Shown here in pieces: positions 1-6,647 of a stretch of 26,135 nt of DNA. Under the pieces are notes generated by a model that saw only the letters and a list, made by a program, of their open reading frames with translations, was not told the origin of the DNA and ran no database searches. Source of the DNA: a virus. Where the stretch lies: positions 1-26,135 of the IMG/VR virus record IMGVR_UViG_3300034375_012321. One strand, 5' to 3'. Within the stretch, counting starts at the first letter, position 1. Each line of letters opens with the position of its first letter. A program made the translations under genes and the position numbers.

Positions 1-60
1 TAATCGGCAGCCTACCATATATCTTTCCCCATAATGGGACAATTTTGGGCAATCCCCAAG

Positions 61-120
61 CGCCCGCCGCCCGCCGCCGCGCCTATGGGAAGCGCCGCCC
101 GCCGCCGCGCCCGCCGCCCG
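61..120. repeat. C/G-rich low-complexity block with an 18-bp direct repeat
   Basis: Almost every base from 61 to 83 and from 92 to 120 is C or G, in CCG/CCCG steps. The 18-mer GCCGCCCGCCGCCGCGCC occurs at 66-83 and again at 94-111, a 28-bp offset, separated by a short TATGGGAAGC-type spacer. The block directly abuts the 35-bp tandem repeats. Its role is unknown; slippage-prone sequence, a structural element or part of an origin are all possible. Confidence 0.7.
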
Positions 121-225
121 CATATATGAACCGCCCGCTTCATCGGTGAATCTTTCATATATGAACCGCCCGCTTCATATGTGAACCTTTCATATATGAA
201 CCGCCCGCTTCATCGGTGAACCGCC
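121..225. repeat. Three tandem 35-bp repeats carrying TTCA-N4-TGAA dyads
   Basis: The 23-mer beginning CATATATGAACCGCCCGC starts at 121, 156 and 191, giving an exact 35-bp period. Copies differ only in their last third (CATCGGTGAATC, CATATGTGAACC and CATCGGTGAACC). The array contains dyads of the form TTCA-N4-TGAA at 139-150, 154-165, 174-185, 189-200 and 209-220. Those at 154 and 189 are the perfect 12-bp palindrome TTCATATATGAA. Dyad centres alternate 15 and 20 bp apart. Such regularly phased dyads look like operator or iteron sites for a dimeric DNA-binding protein. There are no unique spacers, so this is not a CRISPR array. Confidence 0.9.
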
Positions 226-236
226 GCCCGGCTGCT

Positions 237-255
237 GATAATGAGACTCATTCTC
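237..255. promoter_or_regulatory. Fur-box-like palindrome
   Basis: GATAATGAGACTCATTCTC matches the classical 19-bp Fur box (GATAATGATAATCATTATC) at 16 of 19 positions by hand count. It is centred on A246 with AATGAG/CTCATT arms; extending outward, nine of ten base pairs of the dyad 236-256 are complementary. It sits about 117 bp upstream of the fibre start and just after the tandem repeats. The similarity is directly visible. Binding by a host iron regulator is inference, and a phage-encoded repressor with a similar half-site is equally possible. Confidence 0.45.
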
Positions 256-372
256 AACAAGGGGGATGGGGGCTGGCCCCACGCCGCCCACCCCCCGGCC
301 CAAGACCAGTCGCCGAGGATCTCTTAGGTGCAGCGTACTAGAACTAACCCCAACATATGCTACGATTGAGGG

Positions 373-2865
373 ATGCCCGCCAGTCCAGGCTCCAGTTCGT
401 TCTTCAACCTGATTGTTGACCATGGTGGCATCCAGGGTCTCACCGATGACGATCACACCCAGTACCCCTACTTCACCACGGGTACGGGCACTCCCGTAGG
501 CGCGGTCACACCCCAGCGCGTCGGCCACATCTACATCGACACCAGCGGGGAGAACGCCTGGATCGCCACGAACACGACCAACGCGGACTGGGAGCAAATC
601 GATGCGTCTGGCGGCGGCGCTTCGGTCAGCACTGGCTCGGGTGCGCCGACCAGCACCCCCAGTGCCGAGGGCGACATCTACATCGACACGACCAACGACC
701 AGAGCTACATGGCGGTGGGCACTGCCAGCAGCAGCGACTGGAAGCAGACGAGCAACCTCCCCCAGGGCATCACCTCGGTCAGCGATGACACCTCCCCCAC
801 CCTCGGCGGCGACCTGGATGGCGGCGGCTTCGCAATCACGAACATCGGTGATGTCGATGGTGTGGACATCAGTGCCCTCGTCTCGCTGACCATCGCCAAC
901 CTTCGCTCCGTAATCGGCGGTTTGACGGACACGCAGGGCGCGACGGCTGACCGCTTCGTCTATTGGGACGCGGACGGAACTCTCCAGCAATGCTCCCATG
1001 AGGACATCGTCACTCAGGCTCACAGCGATATGGGGATTGTGCCGCAGAAGAGGATCTCAACCACGGTGGATCCTACCGTGAACGATGATTCCGCTAGTGG
1101 CTATGCGGTTAACGACCTGTGGACCAACACCACGACCGACAACTCCTGGATCTGTCAAGACATTACGACGGGCGCGGCTGTCTGGACGCAGATTGATGGT
1201 GGTGGTGGTGGCGTGTCTGACCATGGAGCGTTGACTGGACTAGCCGACGATGACCACACTCAGTATTTCCGACACGACGGCACTCGACTGATGACTGCTG
1301 CCCTGAACATGGGCGGCTTCGACATCACCAATGTCGGGGATGTCGATGGTGTCGATGTGAGTGCGCTGGTGTCGCTCACCATCGCCAACCTTCGCAGCCT
1401 GATCGGTGGCCTGACTGACGCTCAGGGAGCTACTGCTGACCGTTTCCTGTATTGGGACAGTGACGGAACTCTTCAACAATGCTCGCACGAGGACATCGTT
1501 ACTCAGGGCTTCAGCGACCTGGGCATCGTCCCGCAAAAGCGTATCGCAACTACGGTTGATCCTACCGTTAACGATGACTCTGCCAGCGGTTATGCGGTCA
1601 ACGACCTCTGGACGAACACCACAGATGACACCTCCTGGATCTGTGTAGACGCGACTGCGACCGCCGCAGTCTGGAAGCCCATCGCCCTCACCAAGACGGG
1701 AACGGCGGCCCCTGCCGTCGCCCCGGACTTCGTGGGCCAACTCTTCCTCGACACGACCAACGAGAACATCTACATCGGCATCGACACGGTCAACGCTGCT
1801 GACTTCCTGCAAGTCAATGGCGGCGGTGGCGACCTCTGGAGCGATGTGGTAGACGCTGACATCGTGCCCGACGCGGACGGAACCCGCGACCTTGGTGCTG
1901 ACGCGACCCGCTTTGCTCAGGCTTACATCGACGAACTGCACAGCACGGGTGGACTCCTCGTCACCGAGTCAGCCGACCACACGAACACCCCTGCCGCTGG
2001 CAAGGGCGAGTTCTGGGTCCGCAACGACACGCCCTGCGTTCCTGTCTTCACGGACGATGCTGGTACGGACCATGTACTCAACGCGGCGGGAGGCGGCACT
2101 GATGTCAGTGTCCTCAGTGTCGAGAAAAACACCGCTGGCACGATCAACAAGGGTCAGGTGGTCTATGTCGCTGGCTACGACACGGACAAGCCGACTGTCG
2201 AGCTTGCGGACGCAGACGCGAGTGCGGCACTGCCGCCCATCGGTGTCGCCAACGCTTCCATCACGGACTCGACTGCGGGGGATGTCGTGATGAGCGGCAT
2301 CGTTGACGGCATGGACACCTCAGCCTTTACTGCTGGCGACAATGTTTACCTCGACACGACTGCTGGCGCACTAGTTGCAACGCGACCCGACGAGGAGTTC
2401 GTCTACCGCATCGGTCAGGTGATCTACAGCCATGCCTCTAACGGCGTACTGCGGGTCAACATCGAGCGCGTTCAAGGGCGTTACTGGATCTACGGCGTAG
2501 TCTGGGGCCTGTCCAACTCACAACGACTTGACAACTGGTTCGTTGGTCAAGCCACCGGAACGGTCGAGTCTGTCGAGTTCAGCGCTGCAAAGTATCTGTC
2601 AGGATCGGACGCTTCGAACTACTGGACCTTCGATATTCAGAATGCCTCTGAGTCCGACCGATCTATCCTCGCAGCCCCCTACGACATGACGACCGACCCA
2701 ACCTGGAAGACTTGGGTAGACCTCGGCGCAGTAAACGGCACGGCAGCCAACCTAGAAGTGACAAGGGGCGACCTCATCAACCTAGAAGTTCGCGAAACTG
2801 GCAACCCTCCATCACTCGGGACTCACTCGATCTCGATTCGCATTAAAGTCAAACCTGCTAACTAA
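373..2865 (+). CDS. Repeat-containing tail fibre / appendage protein
   Basis: An 830-residue protein predicted to be a host-contact fibre of the virion. The fibre motif DHGxxxGLxDDDHTQY occurs twice (residues 16-31 and 283-298). A block of about 125 residues starting near residue 152 recurs 163 residues later, beginning 'GF-ITN-GDVDGVD'. Several copies of a short module of the form G-x-P...G-x-YIDT...W are spread over residues 35-480. A 'DLGADATRFAQAYIDELHST' segment follows, then a domain around residues 575-700 with KGQVVYV..GD.VYLDT spacing that is common in phage fibres, and a beta-rich C-terminus. No chaperone or protease motif is seen. The ATG at 373 directly follows GAGGG, too close for a normal ribosome site. 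The stop overlaps the next start as TAATG, implying coupled translation. Confidence 0.8.
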   Translation: MPASPGSSSFFNLIVDHGGIQGLTDDDHTQYPYFTTGTGTPVGAVTPQRVGHIYIDTSGENAWIATNTTNADWEQIDASGGGASVSTGSGAPTSTPSAEGDIYIDTTNDQSYMAVGTASSSDWKQTSNLPQGITSVSDDTSPTLGGDLDGGGFAITNIGDVDGVDISALVSLTIANLRSVIGGLTDTQGATADRFVYWDADGTLQQCSHEDIVTQAHSDMGIVPQKRISTTVDPTVNDDSASGYAVNDLWTNTTTDNSWICQDITTGAAVWTQIDGGGGGVSDHGALTGLADDDHTQYFRHDGTRLMTAALNMGGFDITNVGDVDGVDVSALVSLTIANLRSLIGGLTDAQGATADRFLYWDSDGTLQQCSHEDIVTQGFSDLGIVPQKRIATTVDPTVNDDSASGYAVNDLWTNTTDDTSWICVDATATAAVWKPIALTKTGTAAPAVAPDFVGQLFLDTTNENIYIGIDTVNAADFLQVNGGGGDLWSDVVDADIVPDADGTRDLGADATRFAQAYIDELHSTGGLLVTESADHTNTPAAGKGEFWVRNDTPCVPVFTDDAGTDHVLNAAGGGTDVSVLSVEKNTAGTINKGQVVYVAGYDTDKPTVELADADASAALPPIGVANASITDSTAGDVVMSGIVDGMDTSAFTAGDNVYLDTTAGALVATRPDEEFVYRIGQVIYSHASNGVLRVNIERVQGRYWIYGVVWGLSNSQRLDNWFVGQATGTVESVEFSAAKYLSGSDASNYWTFDIQNASESDRSILAAPYDMTTDPTWKTWVDLGAVNGTAANLEVTRGDLINLEVRETGNPPSLGTHSISIRIKVKPAN

Positions 2866-4955
2866 TGGCACTCATCCCTTTCGGAAAAAGTGACCTTCGC
2901 AAGGGTGGCCTTGCGGCGGACGGTATCAACACAACCTCTACTAACTACTGGACCCGAGGGAACCCGTACTGGAACTTGATGTACCAGTCCGAGGACAACA
3001 TCCGTACAGACGGGTCTACCAGCCCGTTCGCCGGAACCCTCAACTCGGACGGCTACCCCCTGGACTACGGCACGGCGACGAACTGGATTGAATGGTATTG
3101 CTGGTCTGAAATCCAAGATGAATTCCCGTGGGGCATTGATTGGGTACTGACCTGGGAAGGTGGCGGCAACGGCACGGTCAAACCGAAGATAAATGGAATG
3201 ACCCCGACCGTCGATGAGGCGCAGCGGCGCGTGTACGCGGTAACGGAGTCCGACTTCACAATCGCCAGACCCCTCCGAATCGATGTGGCTGATATCGACG
3301 CATGGGGAACGGCCAACTACGCGGCAGACCCGATTGTCAATGTGCGCTTTGAGCCATTGTCGATGGAGGGGACTTGCGGATACGGCGAAGCGAACTTCAT
3401 CCGGCAGGATTACATCGACGCTTACTCTGAGTTCGATTACCTCCGCATGATGAACTTCCAGGCGACGAATCAGCAAGCGACGAATAGCTCGTGGGCAGAC
3501 CGTAAGCCGACCACCTACCGCACCTTCGCGCACGGTGCGTATAACGGCGGTGCTGGTCGTCACGCCCCGGCGGGTGCGCCTCTAACGGTCTGTCTTGAGA
3601 TCGCAAAACAGGTCGGCATCCGCCCCTGGGTGTGCATCCCCCATGAGTACGACGATGCCTCCATCACCGCGTTCTTCGAATACATCCGAGACAACTGGGA
3701 CTGGTCTTACGGCCACCCGATGATCGAGTGGACAAACGAGTTCTGGAACACAGGCTTCCAGCAGGGTCAATGGTGTCAGGCCCAAGGGCTGCTGCACGAC
3801 GCATCCACGCGCTATGTCACGCTCGGCAGCATGGCCGACTCGAACTTCAACGGGGATTACTTCCAGTCGAACAACGGTGAAGTCGCACCGGGCGGGTTTG
3901 ATACGACCAACGCTGCCTTCCATGTGTTCAAGCGCGAGAGCGGGGGCACGACCTATGTGCTGTACCACAACCAGACCTCTGGAAACTGGGAGGTCGCAAC
4001 CTCCACGAGTGACCCGGACACCTGGACTAACTCGCAGTCGGTGACGCTCGGCTTGCCGGAGACGGTCACGGCGGTAGATGACACCTGGGAAGACAGCACG
4101 ATTGGGCCGGACGAGGGTGATGCCAATGTCACCTATACCAGCCGCTTCTTCCGTGACCCATACCCGCTCTGGTATTACGGCGCGTTCCGTTCGACCCAAG
4201 CCATGAAGATCGGAAAAGCAATCATGGATGCTGCTGGCCTCGACTGGTCGGCGGTGGTCGAAGTCCAAACCGGGGGTAATGCAGCGCAGAACGATATCCT
4301 CAACTGCAATGTCTCGGAGCCGTTCGACAGCACCAGCACGGAGCGTGTTAAGGATCACCACACCTCAATCGGTGTGACCTTCTATGTTGGCGTTCAGCCT
4401 ACTGCAGAGCCGCTCTGGTCGAGCAACGGCGCGAAGGATGATTCCAACCCCGTTCCTGGCACAACTCAGAACGCGATCAACTGGGATCCCGACATCTCAA
4501 AGCTGTACGACTACCTGTACTACTACATCGACACCTACCACACCAACGCGGCGGAGAACGATTCGTGGACAGCGTGCTACAACCGCATTCACGCGGCGTG
4601 GCCGGACAGCGAGATCATCGGCTACGAGGGGAACCACCACTTCGTCCGCCACTTCGGCGGCGGCGAAACGGCAGACGGCCTAGCGTGGTTCCGCACCATG
4701 ATTCAGGAGTACACCGCCCCTGAGTGGCAAGAGTGGTATCGCCGGATGTTCTGGCGATGGACTCAGATCTTCTCTCAAGGTGGTCGAACGCCGTCCAAGT
4801 GTCACTTCGTCTTGGTGAACCCCGACGATGAGGACGGGCATTGGGCACTCTACTTCACGCTGGCCGATGCAAAGGCGCAAGTTGCTGACGGAACCTACAA
4901 GATGGCCGAGATCATGCGACTCGACACCGGGCACTCAACCAAGCTGACGGTCTAA
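2865..4955 (+). CDS. Virion-associated protein with clan GH-A-like glycoside hydrolase core
   Basis: A 696-residue protein translated from the TAATG junction with the fibre. Residues about 190-310 read as the first half of a TIM-barrel hydrolase: FDYLRMMNFQATN, a W..RK, then RPWVCIPHEYDD and IEWTNEFWN. In clan GH-A the Asn-Glu pair (here N291-E292) ends strand 4 and supplies the acid/base. A later IIGYEGNHH (E588) is well placed to be the nucleophile. These motifs resemble bacterial secreted proteins with 'SNEVWN' and 'YEGGQH' signatures. A beta-rich stretch at residues about 330-410 looks like an insertion. There is no signal peptide, and the position beside the fibre suggests a tail-borne depolymerase acting on host surface polysaccharide. 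The substrate is unknown and activity is unproven; the catalytic assignment is inference from motif order. Confidence 0.62.
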   Translation: MALIPFGKSDLRKGGLAADGINTTSTNYWTRGNPYWNLMYQSEDNIRTDGSTSPFAGTLNSDGYPLDYGTATNWIEWYCWSEIQDEFPWGIDWVLTWEGGGNGTVKPKINGMTPTVDEAQRRVYAVTESDFTIARPLRIDVADIDAWGTANYAADPIVNVRFEPLSMEGTCGYGEANFIRQDYIDAYSEFDYLRMMNFQATNQQATNSSWADRKPTTYRTFAHGAYNGGAGRHAPAGAPLTVCLEIAKQVGIRPWVCIPHEYDDASITAFFEYIRDNWDWSYGHPMIEWTNEFWNTGFQQGQWCQAQGLLHDASTRYVTLGSMADSNFNGDYFQSNNGEVAPGGFDTTNAAFHVFKRESGGTTYVLYHNQTSGNWEVATSTSDPDTWTNSQSVTLGLPETVTAVDDTWEDSTIGPDEGDANVTYTSRFFRDPYPLWYYGAFRSTQAMKIGKAIMDAAGLDWSAVVEVQTGGNAAQNDILNCNVSEPFDSTSTERVKDHHTSIGVTFYVGVQPTAEPLWSSNGAKDDSNPVPGTTQNAINWDPDISKLYDYLYYYIDTYHTNAAENDSWTACYNRIHAAWPDSEIIGYEGNHHFVRHFGGGETADGLAWFRTMIQEYTAPEWQEWYRRMFWRWTQIFSQGGRTPSKCHFVLVNPDDEDGHWALYFTLADAKAQVADGTYKMAEIMRLDTGHSTKLTV

Positions 4956-4990
4956 TGAGCACTAAGACCCACCAGCGTCGTGGCATTTAA
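4955..4990 (+). other. 11-codon leader ORF overlapping the terL start
   Basis: The stop of the preceding gene forms TAATG with an ATG at 4955. That ATG opens MSTKTHQRRGI and stops at 4988-4990, past the GTG at 4980 that begins terL in another frame. The GTG lacks a Shine-Dalgarno sequence, so ribosomes finishing this mini-ORF could reinitiate on it. Alternatively a one-base indel in the sequence has split the true terL start. Both are inference. Confidence 0.3.
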
Positions 4991-6647
4991 CCGCCACGAC
5001 CTCGACCGCTCCCAGGAGCTACAGGATCGCATCCTCCAACTCTGGGAGTGCCCCGTCGAGTTCGGCTCAATGTGGCACAGGGGTGTCCTCCAGACGGACG
5101 GCACACGCAGGAAGCAGTATTCCCAGTTGCATCGGGATATTGCGGCCCACGCCCTCAGCAGCAACCGCACCAGCACCGTCGTAAGCCGAAACCACGGCAA
5201 GACCACCATCTTCATGGACATCGCGCTGTGGTCCAAATGGCGGCACATGGACAAGCGCATCATGTACATGAGCGCCTCGACCCAGCTTGCTTGCGAAATC
5301 CTTGGCGAACTAAAGGCCATCACCGAGGGCGAGATCGAGCTTCTCCCAGGGCTGATGGTCCCGTTCCGCGAGTGCTTCCCCGAGCTTACGCCCGTCAAGG
5401 CAGCCGCCGGGTCTCCTCCCGCGTCGTTCAACCTCGCAGGGCGGACGGGCACTGGGCGCGAACCTTGCTTCTTCCCCTCGTCCATCGGCAGTAACAAGGC
5501 GGGCAAGCACCCCACGGACATCTTCGTGGATGACCCCAGCAACGAGAAGAACAGCACCACCCCCGTCCAAAGGGAGAAGGTCATCCATGCCATCAAACAA
5601 CTAGAGCCGATCCTCCGCGACCCCCAAGATGGCGCGATCCGGCACATCGGAACCCCCTGGGCCTTTGAGGATGTTGTAGCGTGGCTCGGGCGCAACCCGG
5701 AGTACAGCCAACTGCGCTTCGGTTGCTGGGACGGCGTAAACCAGGGCCACGGCCTTCTTGACGGCAAAGGACCAGGGCCGGAAGGGGCGTACCCCCTCTG
5801 CCCCAGCTACATGACTGCCCCCGAACTCCTTGAGGCGGAATCCCTCATCGATGACTACGAGTTCTGGGCGCAGCAGTACCTCTGCAAGCCCGTGGCCGCC
5901 GCAAATGCGTTGTTCACTGACGCAATGTTTCAGGTCGCGGAGCAAAAGGTCAGCAGCATCGACCAACTCCCCGAGGGCAAGCGCGTACTCCTCTGGGACC
6001 CCACCAGCCGCGCCGACGCGAAATCGGGCGACTGGAACGGCATCGTGGTTGTCCATGTCAGCACTGCGGGACACATCCTCAACGCTTGCGCCAGCAACCC
6101 CGCGCTCAAAATCCCAGGGCTGGCAGATGTCCCTCGGGACACCAACTACTTCTTCCCCATCGAGGCCCACGAAATCAAGGGGCCACCCGGCGAGTGCATG
6201 GATCTTGTCGAGGACATCCACCAGCGCCTTCGCCTCAATGCCATCTGGGTCGAGGACACGGGCAGCGCGGGGGCACTCATCCCGTGGTTCCACCAGAAAC
6301 ACTGGACGCGGGAAGACAAAGTAGCGATTGTCCCGGCCAAGATTGGCACAAAATCCAACAAGGCGCAACGACTCCAGGGAATCCAACTGGGTTTCAAGGA
6401 GGGGCGTATTAGAGTGCTGCGAGATTTTCCTGGCCGGGACATTCTTCTCAAAAGATTGGCCGAGTTCCCCAAGAGCGAATCCGATGACATCCCAGACGCT
6501 CTTGCGCTGCTGACCAACCACATCATGCGGCGCGGCGCGATTCCTGGGATTTCTCTGGAAAAAAGTGACGCGCCGTACTACAATCCGGCTGCCGATCCAT
6601 CGTCCGTCGCGTACCGGCAGCCCCGCACTAACTCGTCTTCGTGGTAA
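4980..6647 (+). CDS. terL: Terminase large subunit (packaging ATPase and nuclease)
   Basis: A 555-residue motor protein that docks on the portal, drives DNA into the capsid with ATP and cuts the concatemer. The ATPase half has a Walker A-like SRNHGKTT (residues 69-76), a Walker B TDIFVDD with D184/D185, and the coupling motif HIGTPWAFEDVV (around G224). The nuclease half has the three acidic clusters of the RNase H-like fold: LLWDPTSRAD (D340), IWVEDTGSAG (E425/D426) and SDDIPDALALL (D502, D503, D506). Length and motif order are normal for TerL. GTG at 4980 is the first start after an in-frame stop at 4956-4958. The 3' end overlaps the portal start by 7 bp. No small subunit was recognised nearby. 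Codon use is noticeably C-ending. Confidence 0.95.
   Translation: MAFNRHDLDRSQELQDRILQLWECPVEFGSMWHRGVLQTDGTRRKQYSQLHRDIAAHALSSNRTSTVVSRNHGKTTIFMDIALWSKWRHMDKRIMYMSASTQLACEILGELKAITEGEIELLPGLMVPFRECFPELTPVKAAAGSPPASFNLAGRTGTGREPCFFPSSIGSNKAGKHPTDIFVDDPSNEKNSTTPVQREKVIHAIKQLEPILRDPQDGAIRHIGTPWAFEDVVAWLGRNPEYSQLRFGCWDGVNQGHGLLDGKGPGPEGAYPLCPSYMTAPELLEAESLIDDYEFWAQQYLCKPVAAANALFTDAMFQVAEQKVSSIDQLPEGKRVLLWDPTSRADAKSGDWNGIVVVHVSTAGHILNACASNPALKIPGLADVPRDTNYFFPIEAHEIKGPPGECMDLVEDIHQRLRLNAIWVEDTGSAGALIPWFHQKHWTREDKVAIVPAKIGTKSNKAQRLQGIQLGFKEGRIRVLRDFPGRDILLKRLAEFPKSESDDIPDALALLTNHIMRRGAIPGISLEKSDAPYYNPAADPSSVAYRQPRTNSSSW

Larger units (their letters stand above)
1..372. other. Non-coding, repeat-rich region upstream of the late genes
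   Basis: No convincing gene lies here; a minus-strand open frame that enters it from the fibre gene runs through the repeats and is treated as a shadow. The region holds small dyads (CCCAT-A-ATGGG at 28-38; TTGGG/CCCAA arms at 45-49 and 55-59), a C/G-only low-complexity block (61-120), three 35-bp tandem repeats (121-225), a Fur-box-like palindrome (237-255), and a G-run/C-run stretch at 261-296 that could fold (GGGGG 261-265 against CCCCC 291-295, then TGGG 267-270 against CCCA 287-290). That stem has no following T-tract, so it is not a standard terminator. The concentration of repeats and dyads suggests a control, replication or genome-end region. This is inference; no promoter could be assigned with confidence. 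Confidence 0.75.

Noticed and set aside
121-225. CRISPR array
   Set aside because: Repeats are contiguous with no unique spacers, and only three copies are present.
261-296. Rho-independent terminator
   Set aside because: The G-run/C-run stem is possible but has no T-tract after it and no upstream gene in view.
331-372. Bacterial promoter just before the fibre gene (TATGCT at 356)
   Set aside because: The candidate -10 would leave only a few bases before the ATG and no matching -35 was seen.
190-1023. Minus-strand open frame of 277 codons across the repeats and the fibre start
   Set aside because: Most of it is antisense to fibre repeats, its end lies in non-coding repeats, and the product is low-complexity with no motif.
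3582-4361. Minus-strand open frame of 259 codons under the hydrolase gene
   Set aside because: Antisense to a gene with clear catalytic motifs; no independent support.
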